In this document: piece after piece, positions 1 to 10,389 of the stretch
Position numbering within the stretch: position 1 is the stretch's first letter
How the letters are laid out: each line of letters begins with the position of its first letter
Assembly (NCBI GenBank): GCA_022828595.1
Contig: JAKGHH010000007.1
Span: forward strand, 65,522,727 to 65,586,726
Length of the DNA: 64,000 bases
Direction of reading: 5' to 3'
Source of the DNA: Nelumbo lutea
Taxonomy: Eukaryota > Streptophyta > Magnoliopsida > Proteales > Nelumbonaceae
The notes under the pieces: generated by a model
Databases searched by the model: none
What the model saw: only the letters and a program-made list of their open reading frames with translations
Told to the model about the DNA's origin: nothing
Program-made: the position numbers and the translations under genes

Positions 1-20
1 GAAAGAAGAAAAAAACAAGT

Positions 21-41
21 AACTGTAACTGTAACTGTAAC
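21..41. repeat. (AACTGT)n microsatellite
   Basis: About three and a half copies of a 6-bp unit stand in a row. No gene lies nearby. Confidence 0.7.
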
Positions 42-44
42 AAC

Positions 45-589
45 AGCTATTAAGTAAGCCTTACAACAAGCTTAAAGGAGGCTGCTCAAAGGCTAGAGGT
101 GTTTAGGTCTGCAAAGTACACCTCCACACATCTGTGTGATCTTCCAGAAAATAGATTTTGACCAAAGATGGATGGGTAACACAACGATCATCACCATAGG
201 GTTTTCACCTAGTTCGATTAAGTTGAAACAAGAACTTCATCTTCGCACATCCACGTATCCTTCTTTGCTCAGAGGGACTTCAAGTTTTAAAATCGCAAAA
301 CAATCTTGGAAAGCTTCAAAGTTAACTTCCCTTCAATCTTTAGCTTCTTTCTTAATTTTACAACAATTTCCTTCCAATTAGCAAACTCAACTACTATTTT
401 GTTAACTGGAGATCCTTGTAGCAGAGACAACAATTCAACCTTCAAGGAGTTTCCCATACAATTGGCCCTGAAAATAAAGCCAAAATCCTCCTATCAGAAT
501 TTCTTATTACCCATCCTATTCCTACCATAAGGAGGTTTCTAAGGGAGCTCCATCAAAATTCAACTTGGCTTTATTGCTTTCTAGTAGAG
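45..589. other. No gene recognised
   Basis: I see no protein family, RNA gene or clear repeat here. Short open frames occur but resemble nothing I know. The stretch lies just upstream of the LINE remnant and may be its decayed upstream part or unrelated flank. Confidence 0.4.
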
Positions 590-1114
590 ATTAGAGAAAG
601 GAATAGTAGAGATTTAAACCATGTTAAATGCATTAAGTAAAGATGGAAAAACTATTTGAAAAAAAATATTTAATGAACAATAGGGTGAGGGTGCTAATGG
701 AGGAGAACTTGGCAATACTAGTAGTATTAAAAATAACATGTACCTTCGTAGAGTTAGAACTACTAAAGTAAAAGAGGCACTAAATAAGATGAAAAAGGGA
801 AAGACATTAGAACCTGATGGGATTCCAAATAGAAGTGTGAAAAGGTATGGAAAAGGTAGTCTTGTTATGGCTAACTAAGCAATTTAATAAGATAGTGAAA
901 AAGAAAAAAGACAATGCATGATGATCGGAGAAACCGCAATATGGTGCCTATATTCAAAATCAAAGATAATATACAAAGTTGCAATAACTATGAGGGATTA
1001 AAATCATGAACCACACAAGCTTTGGGAGAGAATAATTGAACAAAGATTACGACTTGAAAACAAATGTATCAAAGAACCAATTTGGCTTTATATGAGGGAG
1101 ATCAACCATGGAAG

Positions 1115-1174
<60 letters not shown>

Positions 1175-1259
1175 AGACAAAGGATACAAAAGCTTAGAGA
1201 AAAAAAGAATGATCTTCATATGGTGTTAATTGATCTAGAAGAGGCATGTGATAGAGTTC
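590..1259 (+). pseudogene. LINE reverse transcriptase remnant, N-terminal half
   Basis: Degenerate non-LTR reverse transcriptase, read across several frames. Recognisable blocks in order are RDLNHVKCIK, then VKEALNKMKKGKTLEPDGI (the usual entry to the RT domain), then SCNNYEGLK, LWERIIEQRLRLE and finally KKNDLHMVLIDLEEACDRV, which carries the first catalytic-Asp region. In an active LINE this enzyme copies its RNA at a nicked target site. Stops and frameshifts are frequent, so it cannot be functional. A (TA)n tract expands inside it, and it ends abruptly where a Copia LTR begins at 1260. Its downstream half reappears near 2205. No endonuclease part was recognised upstream. Confidence 0.8.
1115..1171. 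repeat. (TA)n microsatellite inside the LINE remnant
   Basis: A 57-bp pure TA/AT tract sits within the RT remnant, between the LWERIIEQ block and the EKKNDLHM block. It keeps an open frame of alternating Tyr and Ile. Confidence 0.95.
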
Positions 1260-1492
1260 TGTTGAAATCAGCTAGTTTCTCCTAGTTGTTTATTTATTTT
1301 TCTGTTCTGTAGTGCCGCATGGGCACTTTTGTAATTTCTCTCTTGTTTATTATAAGTTGGGTCGCCCTAATATAAAAGTAAAAATAGCTGGCACCGCCAA
1401 ACACATGTTTTGAATCCAAATTCTCTTCTCTCTTCCTCTTCTTCCTTCCTCCTCTCTTCCTCTCCTTCTCTGATATGTCTGGCCTGAAAACA
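1260..1492 (+). mobile_element. Ty1/copia LTR (5' LTR of a truncated element)
   Basis: Starts TGTTGAAATCAG and ends AAAACA directly before a plant Copia primer-binding site, giving a canonical TG...CA LTR of 233 bp. A TATA-like run (AATATAAAAG) lies near 1370, followed by a TGGCACCGCC motif and a CT-rich leader. The same arrangement occurs in the LTRs at 20161 and 47650, so these are related families. It interrupts the LINE remnant right after its LDLEEACDRV-type block. Confidence 0.8.
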
Positions 1493-1504
1493 TGGTATCA
1501 GAGC
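1493..1504 (+). other. Copia primer-binding site (initiator tRNA-Met)
   Basis: TGGTATCAGAGC, complementary to the 3' end of plant initiator Met-tRNA, directly follows the LTR end CA. It primes minus-strand DNA synthesis in Ty1/copia elements. Confidence 0.92.
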
Positions 1505-2204
1505 AGGCCTTCTGAGATTAGAAAGTGTGTGGTAAAGTTTCCTTTTTTGGACTCTCCTTTCTGTGGATCGAATCTGATCAAGAAGCAGATCAGACTGATC
1601 TGAAGGGGGCTCTGCTGGTCTCCTTCTCTTCTCCCTTGGTCATGTGCCAAGAAACCCTTAAGAGGAAGGGAAATCTGATACTGCAAGATAAATCTTATCT
1701 TCTGTGGATCGAGTGGTCCTCTCTTGTACCCAGACAACTGGGCGGTGTAGGTCAAAATGACCTGTAACTGTAAGACAGTGCTCGGCTACCTTCCTTGGAA
1801 ACATTTCCAGTAACTGTGTATCCAAGAAAAGTGATGAAAAGAGTACATACAAAGTCAGCTTAACTGCAGAATTGCCCTTCTTTGTTTCTGAACTGTTTCT
1901 CAGCAATGTACAAACAAGCTGATCTGTGTGGCATTCCAAAAATTTATGCTTGACTGAATCTGAACCGGGGACTGAACTGTGGCTGAACTGAATTAGGGTT
2001 TGAACCTTGACTGAACTGGAGGCTGAACTGAATTAGAGTTTGAACTTTGACTAAACTGGGGACTGAACTGTAATTGAACAGCGGCTGAACAGTGGTTGAA
2101 CTGAACCAATCTGAACAGAATTGTGGCTGAACTGTAACCTTCTTTGAACAGACCTGATCTGGAAACCTAAATCTTATAATATGTCTTCTGAAGATTCTAT
2201 CCTG
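1505..2204 (+). mobile_element. Truncated Copia leader with possible gag start
   Basis: Non-coding leader downstream of the primer-binding site, containing degenerate 40-bp tandem units rich in CTGAACTG. An ATG at 2181 opens MSSEDSI, a plausible gag start, but the reading runs into LINE sequence within about 10 codons. Everything downstream (gag, pol, 3' LTR) is missing. The deletion must therefore have removed the rest of the Copia together with the middle of the LINE. Confidence 0.6.
1981..2060. repeat. 40-bp tandem repeat, two copies
   Basis: Two adjacent 40-bp units (1981-2020, 2021-2060) begin GGCTGAACTGAATTAG and differ at about four positions. Degenerate CTGAACTG copies flank them from about 1950 to 2145. 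Confidence 0.85.
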
Positions 2205-2660
2205 TCTAGTGTGGCATGCCAATTTAGTAATAATTGGAGTGTAAATCAGGATATGCTTAGGATTGGAGACCAAGAGATAAACTAAATGTGACATTTCCGA
2301 TACCTTAGTTCAATAATTAATAACACATGAGAGATTGAGGAGGATGTTACCCAAAGAATTTAGAGTAGGATGGGAAAAATGGAGGTGTGCATGTGGACTT
2401 TTACGTCATAGGGAAATACCACTTAGATTAGAAGGAAAATTCTATAAAACAGTTGTAGGGCTCGATATGTTATATGGAGCAGAGTGTTATGTCTAAAAAA
2501 TGAGTGTGGTAGAAATAGGATGCTAAGATAGACGGATGAGTGGAAAAACTAGAAAGTTATGATTAGGAGTGAAGCCACCCGTAGGAACCAAGGAGTATCT
2601 CTAATAGATGATAAAATGAGAGAAAGTAGACTAAGATAGTGCATAGAAGACCATCAACAA
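2205..2660 (+). pseudogene. LINE reverse transcriptase remnant, C-terminal part
   Basis: Continuation of the LINE seen at 590-1259. Recognisable blocks are CQFSNNWSVNQ, MLRIGDQEI, HFRYLSSIIN, EEDVTQRI, RMGKWRCACGLL, IPLRLEGKFYKT and MLYGAECYV. These match the post-catalytic and thumb region of the same RT type. About 150-200 residues that should hold the catalytic FADD-type motif are absent between the two halves. Stops are frequent. It fades near a GATGATGACGATGA run at 2680. Confidence 0.78.
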
Positions 2661-2827
2661 CACTAGTTAGAAGAACACAGGTAGATGATGATGACGATGA
2701 TTCTCTATCTCTCTTAGCTTCCAGTAAGCTTTACGTCTTCCTCAGATACCCATTTGACAGTCTAAGTGGAAAACATACAAAGATATGGATATCTCACCTT
2801 GTTTCAAAGTTATCACCTACATCTTCA

Positions 2828-3561
2828 TAGTGTTTTAAAAGCACAAGGGCTAATTTGCGCCCAAGGTGCAAGGCGCAAGGCGAGGCACGCACCTTTTTGA
2901 AGCAAGGTGCGAAAATACAAAAAAAAAGCTACAAAAATAAAAAAAAGTCAGAAAATTCAAAAAAAAGCAAAAAATTCAAAAAAAATTCAAAAAAATATTA
3001 TACATAATATTAATAAAAAAAATATAAACTTAAATTTTAAAATAAATGTTTTAAAAAACCTATTATATAAAATTAAAATACAAAAACATAACATGTAAAG
3101 CGTAATCAAATGAAAACTTTAAAAATAAAATCAAACATATAAAACATTTTTTTTGATATAACATATAAAACATTTTCAATAATGTAAAACCCACAATCTC
3201 TTTTTTTCCTAATTGCATTACTTCAAGAAGCTAATGTGATGTAAAACATATTACATTCTTGACTCTACGAGCCACCTTCAAGTTATGTGCCACGCCCCTC
3301 GAGGCAAGCCCAAACAAGTCCATGTTAGGGTCTTAAATTCTTAGTTCTCACACAAAAAATAATGATTTTATAATTTTAATTGTTTCTCAAGAAGATATTT
3401 TATTAGGATGAATGATTGAACAAGATTAGCAAGGCGCATCAGGAGCACGCCTAGGCGAACCAGGTGTGCGCCTTTTGAAAGGGCTGCACCTAGGACCTAG
3501 GCGAGACACATACCCTAAAATGCGCCTTGCTTGTGCGCTTAGGCGCGCCTTTTAAATCACT
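2828..3561 (-). mobile_element. hAT-type MITE, copy A
   Basis: Non-autonomous element with inverted ends: TAGTGTTTTAAAAGC at the left and the complement of CAGTGATTTAAAAGGCG at the right. Both ends carry GC-rich AGGCG-type subterminal repeats around an A-rich core. The flanks share TCTTCA (2822-2827 and 3564-3569), consistent with a decayed 8-bp hAT target-site duplication. The core matches the element at 24840-25444 in reverse orientation, for example GATGTAAAACATATTACATTC against its complement. It has no coding capacity. Confidence 0.75.
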
Positions 3562-3812
3562 GCTCTTCAATTGATAAGCTCTAGCAATATCCAACTATGA
3601 TTCTCTAGACTACCCCAAACCCCCTTAGAAATCTTACTCCATAAATAATTTCTACTAATGTATGTCTACAAGGAGTTTATCAACCACGTCATCACCATGC
3701 AGTTCTCTTCAGTCCATCAAGGATGATGAGGGTTTAAAGAATCAAATTCCAGCACTTTCTTTGATAGTAAAAAAGAAATTTTATTAAAGAAATGAAAGTC
3801 TAATTACAACAG

Positions 3813-4350
3813 TTGTCTAGGCGTCACCTAGGCAACTAGGTGCACTTGGGTGGGCACCTCGCCCAAACTCCTTGACTTTTAGCAACTAGACACCCTTCTA
3901 AGTGACTAGGCACCTGCCTAGGCGACAAAAATGACAAGGCTGACACCTTTTATAATATCATTTATATTGTTGTATCTAATTAAATAAAACAGAAACCATC
4001 CTTGTTTTTTCTTTCATTCTTGAATATTTATCATATAAAGATAATAACCTTCTTTATATGCTAATTGATATGAAATTGCTCTATTAAATACTTACTATAG
4101 AAGTATTATTTTTGAAAAATAATGAAATTAATACATGTAAAGATTTTTATCTTTTAGATGTGATGTTTTGCCACATTCTTAGAGGAAATTTAATATTCTT
4201 ACTAAAGAGAATTGCTATTTTTTCAATTAATATACATGCTGAATGGCATATAAAACTAGGGAACTATCCAAATGATAGTTTTTTATATTATAAATTTTTT
4301 ATTGCCTAGGCGACTAGGCACTCCGATGTCACCCAGAATCGCCTAGAAGC
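3813..4350. repeat. MITE-like repeat with CCTAGGCG ends
   Basis: Left part (3815-3935) and right part (4300-4350) both carry repeated CTAGGCG/CGCCTAG motifs around an AT-rich centre. The outer right edge reads as the complement of TAGTTTTCAAGGCTTCTAGG. This resembles a common class of plant MITEs with AGGCG subterminal repeats. I could not define terminal inverted repeats or a TSD, so the limits are approximate. The 250 bp to its left (3563-3812) hold nothing recognisable. Confidence 0.5.
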
Positions 4351-5458
4351 CTTGAAAACTATGTTACAACCCAGCAAGGTGTTTAAGGCAACACCTTCAA
4401 GACAAAAAAAAAAAAAAAGAACTACACATAAATACAAACAAGGATACAAATTTGCAACTCAAGCACTTCCCAAAAGCTCCCCCAAATTCTGATCTAGCAA
4501 TTTGTATTGAATCATGAAAAACTAGCTCCCAATCAACAAAAATTGCCAATATCTGCCACCAAACTCTCTTTGTTCCAGCCCTTGTCAACATGGTTTCAAA
4601 TGTTGCAACATTCCACTAATGTTGCCCGACATATGTCGATGTCGAGGCTCACCGACATGAAAATGGGTTGTAATGTAAAAATTACATTATTTCGGTCGAT
4701 CGACCAAATCGGTCCAAATAACCAAAAAAACCAACAGTTTTCCTATTATGTTGACAGGCATGTCGACTAACGTACAAGCAAGAGAATAAGGTTTCACGTC
4801 GAACAAAAAAAGAGAAAAACGAGAAAAAAAGCAAACCACATGCTAGGCTACAATCACTCATAATTTCATACACAGATACATGCTTTAAAAAATGAAGAAC
4901 AAGGGGAAGGATTTGAAAGAAAAAGACAACATGCTTACAGACAAATGAAGAATCATAAGTACACCCATTCAAGCTTATAAGAAGGAACAAGAGGAAGAAG
5001 GGTTTCATAGAAGAAGGGGATTTCAGTTTTCTGTGTACAATTTTACTTACCTGGAGGTTGGAACGAGGCTTGGTTTTGAATCAGCAAGACTTGGAGGCTG
5101 AATCGTGGAGCAACCGAGCAAGTGAGCAACAACCAATCAAAAATTTGAGGATTTGAGGCTTTTCATTTCAGGCTTCTCAGCCATTCTCGAATCTTAGGTA
5201 AGAGCAAACCCTCTTCCATATTTTTTAGAAGAAAAAAAGAAAAAAACTTGAGGTGGAAGTAGTGAATTTCCGCTAGAAGCCTGGAACTTGAAGCTGATCT
5301 TCTTTTTCATGCCTTTAAGTTCTGGCTTTTGCAGTTGTAAAGGACCGGAGGTTGAAGTATTTTAAAAAGCTCCAGAACGTCTCAACATTACTCCCTCCCT
5401 CTTTCGAATATTATGTCATGTTAATTTGTTAAGTAGCTTAAAAGTTTTGGTATTATGT

Positions 5459-5491
5459 GTGATGGTCTATGAAAAGTCCATAGACCATCAC
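5459..5491. other. Perfect 13-bp hairpin
   Basis: GTGATGGTCTATG and its exact complement are separated by 7 nt (AAAAGTC). It lies in the left non-coding part of the hAT element. Confidence 0.9.
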
Positions 5492-5529
5492 AACAAAACA
5501 TTATTTTGGTGTAGATATTCTACAGTAGA

Positions 5530-5560
5530 TGAAGGTCTACCGTAATATTGTAGACCTTCA
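5530..5560. other. Perfect 11-bp hairpin
   Basis: TGAAGGTCTAC and its exact complement are separated by 9 nt. The arm shares GGTCTA with the hairpin 38 bp upstream, suggesting a common origin. Confidence 0.9.
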
Positions 5561-5584
5561 AAAAAGATAACAAATAAATTTAAT

Positions 5585-6275
5585 TTAATAGTATAATATA
5601 TTAGTATATTATATTAATATAATACAATATATTAATATAAATTATTCCAATAATCATTTATATTTAATATTTCAAAAAACATTTATACAAATAATTAACA
5701 AAATAAAAAAAGAATAAATTAATTACTTTATAATAAAAAACATAAAAAATTTTTCAAGTAATAAAATATTTATTAAAAATCAGAAAATGTTTATCAAATT
5801 TTATAATAAATCATAATTTATTCTAAATTTAACATAAAAAATCAGAATAAATTTATTAAAATTTATACTAATCATAATTTATTATATAGTTATTATTAAA
5901 AATCAGAATAAATTCATTAAGTTTTATAAGAAATCAGAATTTATTAGAATCTTAATACTAAAAAAAGGAGAATTAGTTTATTAAATTTATAATAAAACAT
6001 AATGTATTATAACTTTAATATTTAAAAACTTTAGAATAAATGTATTTCTACTTACTAGTGTGAAATAAATATATTAGTACTTAAAATAAATCAGAATTAA
6101 CAATAAGAAAAAATCAGATAACCTTGTAAAAAATATCAAAATGCATAATAAATCAGTATATAAGTTAAATCTTATTAAAATAAACTAGTATATTATTTAA
6201 ATACATAAACAATATATTACAAATATGCATATATTTATATTATATAATATATATTTAAGAACATTAATACCCATT
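5585..6275 (+). repeat. AT-rich direct repeat, copy 1
   Basis: Paired with the block at 6605-7228. Shared landmarks in the same order: a TATATTAATATAAATTATTCC stretch near the start, AATAAATTAATTACTTTATA, AACATAATGTATTATAAC, TACTAGTGTGAAATAAATAT, and ATTTAAGAACATTAATACCC at the end. The spacing between copies is about 950-1020 bp. No coding potential. Confidence 0.8.
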
Positions 6276-6604
6276 ATGTTAATATAAATTACTCATATTG
6301 ACACATTTAAACTTAATATTTAAAATAAAATGTTCATAAAAATTAAAGAAATAAAAAACTAGAATATAAAATAGGCGTGCATATAAAAATGTTTATTTAT
6401 AGTAATAGAAGTATTAAATTAAATGCTTCGCCTTTAATTTAATTCTTACTATTGATCAATAGTAATAATAAATCAGAATTAAAAATTTATTATAATAAAT
6501 TAGAATATTTTAATTCTTACTGATTAAAATTTATAACAAATCAGAATTACACATAAACAAGTAACAAGTCAAAATTCATAATAAATCAGTAAAAAATTTA
6601 AAAA

Positions 6605-7228
6605 TCATTTTAATAATATAATATAGTATATTATATTAGTATAATACAGTATATTAATATAAATTATTCCATTAATAATATATAATTAATATTACAAAAA
6701 ATATTTATAAAAGAATTAACAAAAAATTAAAAAACAGAATAAATTAATTACTTTATAATATAAAACATAAAATCTTTTTCAAGTAATAAAATATTAACTA
6801 CTTAGTATTTTTAAAATATTTATTAAAAATCAGAAAATGTTTATTAAATTTTATAATTAATTCATTAAGTTTTATAAGAACTCAGAATTTATTAGAATTT
6901 TAATACTAGAAAAAGGAGAATCAGTTTATTAAATTTATAATAAAACATAATGTATTATAACTTTAATATTTAAAAGCATCAGAATAAATGTATTTTTATT
7001 TACTAGTGTGAAATAAATATAATAGAATTTATAATAAATCAGAATTAAAAAGAAGAAAAAAATCAAATAACCTTGTAAAAACATCAAAATGCATAATAAG
7101 TCAGTATATAAGTTAAAACTTATTAAAATAAAATAGTATATTATTTAAATACATAAGCAATATATTACAAATATACATATACTTATATTATATAATATAT
7201 ATTTAAGAACATTAATACCCATTAAAAT
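6605..7228 (+). repeat. AT-rich direct repeat, copy 2
   Basis: Second copy of the block at 5585-6275, with small indels and substitutions. The last landmark, AACATTAATACCCATTA, is followed by different sequence, which marks the right edge. Confidence 0.8.
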
Positions 7229-7959
7229 TTATAACAAATCAGAATAATTTACTTCTTACTGATTAAAACTTATAATAAATCAGAATTACACATAAACAAA
7301 AATAGGATAACTAACCTTGTAACATGTCAAAATTCATAATAAAGCAGTATATAAATTTAAAATTTATTAAAATGGATGAATATATTATTTAAATAAGTAA
7401 GCAATTAAATTTATAATAAACTTATTAAGATTCATAATAAGCATATAAAAATTAAAAACCTTAGTATAACCTTATAGATATGTCAAAGTTCATAATAAAT
7501 TTAGAAAATTGAAATACTTTATTTAAAAAAACTGTAGTAATTATTGCAAATGGTGATGTTTATCTAAAAAAATGATATTTAATAAAAATGTGTATAAAAA
7601 TGGTAATGTTAGTGAAGGGGTATTTCGGTCTTTGTACCTATTGAGAATGCTGATGTGTACTATTATGTTAGTTCGAGTGCCTCTTACTTAAATAAGGGCA
7701 CTTATGTCTTTTCCAATTATATTAATAATATAATAACAGGTCTGGCCGAAACTAGGGTTGACCTTTTTCCTAATTCAAACCAGACCTTTTCTCTTCTTCT
7801 TCCTCTTTCTTCCTTCTTCTTTCCTCTCTTCCTTCTTGCTGTTTACTTTACTTTTCAGCTAACAAACAAAACTGACTTCTAGGGCAGGCCGAACTTCAAC
7901 TAATAATAAAACTTATATTATAAATTTATAATTATTTAATTTTCTTTATGTAGACTGAG
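7229..7959. other. AT-rich region upstream of the hAT transposase
   Basis: No gene. After an AT-rich stretch, 7620-7900 changes to mixed composition with a CT-rich run (7790-7850). This could be the 5' leader of the transposase transcript, but no promoter element stands out. Confidence 0.35.
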
Positions 7960-8484
7960 ACATTTAAAATGCCAAAACTAGATGATATTGGGTGGCAACA
8001 TGGAAAACTTGTAGAAAGTGACAAATAAATTTATTTGTAATTATTGTGGCATGGTAATTGGGAGTAGTGGTGTTTCTAGATTGAAATAGCATTTGGTAGG
8101 TGATTTTAAAAATGTAGCCCAATGCCAAAAATGCCCAAGAAAAGTAAGTCTAGCTATGCATAAAATGCTACAGGAACAAAAAGCATTAAAACAAGAAAAC
8201 ACAAAACGTGCAGAAGAGTTTCAAGATGCACTCTCCCGACCATCACATGAATATGATCAATATGATAGGGTTGATGATGAAAATGACACAGCATATCCAG
8301 ATGACTGTGTGACAGAAAGAGACAGAATAGCATACAAAAAAACTGTTAGAGAGTCTCTTGAAGATAAATAGAATAGTGATCAATTATGAAGAATTAATTC
8401 AAGTAGACCACACGATGACAATCAAGGATCTAATGTTGGTGGTAGTAGTAGACAAGAACAAGGGCATGAAAGGAGGGAGAGATC

Positions 8485-8490
8485 CATCGT
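8485..8490. repeat. Candidate TSD CATCGT (left)
   Basis: CATCGT occurs here and again at 10384-10389, exactly flanking the sequence that interrupts the hAT transposase. Confidence 0.6.
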
Positions 8491-10383
8491 ATGGACGCCA
8501 AGAATGCAGCGGAATAGGGTGGTCGAATTTTAAAAATTTCTCTCCTCCCTTCCAACTGGGAATCATATTCCTTGATTTTAGAATACAGTATTCAAGGATC
8601 TAATTGAACCAACACCGAACTAGATCTGAACCAAACAGGAAGGGAAGGGTTATACCTGATATGGAGAATCGGTATCTCCCAACGTTGGTGTTCACACCCA
8701 AAGAATGCTCCCAAGATCTGCTCCCACTGAAGATGATGCAGTGATGCTAAAGCAAAACTAGCAGTGTTCGTCCTACGAACCAATTTCTTCACAAGAATTC
8801 GATGGAAGCAAAGAGCACCATACACAATCAGCCTTTCAGTAAAGACTGATATCAAGAACACCTTCTTGATCATTCCCTCTTAGAGAGAACGAACTAGGCA
8901 GTGAATGGCAGCGGCGGCTATAGGAGAACTCTGAGATCCTATCTCAAATCGCAGGAGAATTTTTTTGCTCTAAACCCTTGGTTCGAATTCTGGTAATCCA
9001 AGACAAAGGGTTTCTCCTCTTTCTTAGTGATTAAGAAACCTGCTAATCCTATTAGGAGTTATCCCAATCCAAATTTGTATTTGGATAGAAAATTATTTTA
9101 ATCCTTTCTGCAGATTAGGTCAGCCCACTCCTGATCTTATCAAGAGGTTACCAGATTCAAATCTTTATTTGAATTTGGTCTCCAAGAGTGGATAGGGTCA
9201 AGACCCAATCCTTTGGCTTGCCCTAATCTCAGATCCGCCCCTTTAAGTGGGTAATTAAATCATCTAATTCGAAATGGGCTTAAGGCCCAATAAGTATTAA
9301 GTGCTCAACAGGCTTCCAAACTGCTGCCCAGTTGGGCTTCTTTGTATGGCATGGGACCCAAGCATTGATCTACACATCAGCCACATGGGTTCGGCCCAGC
9401 CCTTGTGACTAGGCCTAGCCGAATTCACTAGAGAGCCCAGTGAACCCCCTAAGCCCATCACATGGATTCTATGGGCCCAAAACTTATACTAAGTGGTCCC
9501 TAGGCCAATCCATCTTATAAAAACCCAGGGACTGTGGGTAGATGCAAGATTAGCCCATCAGGTATAACCCTAAATGGCCTTACACTTAATCTCTCAGCCC
9601 ATAATGACCAAACACTGTTCGACAAGAGAGGACCTCTCCCTCGGCTGCAAGGAACAGTGTTGCACTCTCTGCACATATGGATCCCAGGAATTAAAACCAT
9701 TTGCAAACATTTTGAAACTATACATATCTATATATCATATATATAAATTTTGCAAAACAAAATTCCAACAATTGAAATCAACGGCCGGCCATCTGGTTTC
9801 CATTAGAGAGAGTGCGTCCCTGATCATTACCTTTGTCCGACAAAGGGGCTGATCTTGTCACTATGATCACTCACTCAGATGAATTCTTAGACTATCCCAA
9901 CATACCTAGGTTTTGACCCCCTCTAAGGATCTCACTGATTGGCATATCAAAGACAGCCCAATCCGACACCTAATGCAGTATCATAATCGAGTCTAAGGGT
10001 CAGGTGTAACATTCCAGTTTTTCCCATCAATCTCCAAGGTATAGGGAAATATTGGAAATCTGGTCCGGTTCAAAAATTTGAGTAATCCTACACTGCATGT
10101 AGCTTGGGTCTCACCCTGGCGGCTAAGAAAGGCCACCCCAACATTTGGCAGCACACCATTGTTAGCCTTGACAGGATAAATCTCCCCAATCTTATCCAAC
10201 GGCTGTGAACATTCTAAACTAACACATCTCATTAAGTGTCCAGTTTAAGGGTCTTTCTCAAAAACATACCATACAACATGAATCAAACATGCACTTTATT
10301 CATTTACACTAAATGTCAAAAGTACATTAAAACTGATTGGATCTAAGGGCATACAAAACTATTTAACAAGGTAGAATAGTATG
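8491..10383 (-). mobile_element. Unclassified 1.9-kb insertion in the hAT transposase
   Basis: This block lacks hAT coding signal. It is bordered by CATCGT on both sides, a 6-bp match that fits an LTR-retrotransposon or related TSD. On the minus strand, TGTTGGAATTTTG at about 9770 looks like an LTR start. Downstream of it is a run of GGGCC-containing, intron-like sequence that reaches the GAATGCAGCGGAA motif (minus TTCCGCTGCATTC) near the left edge. No gag or pol reading is visible. A non-autonomous LTR element or LTR derivative is my best guess; family unknown. Strand is inferred only from the LTR-like start. Confidence 0.5.
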
Positions 10384-10389
10384 CATCGT
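10384..10389. repeat. Candidate TSD CATCGT (right)
   Basis: Right copy of the 6-bp direct repeat flanking the 1.9-kb insertion. The hAT reading resumes immediately after it (RSYSVRQPEVP). Confidence 0.6.
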
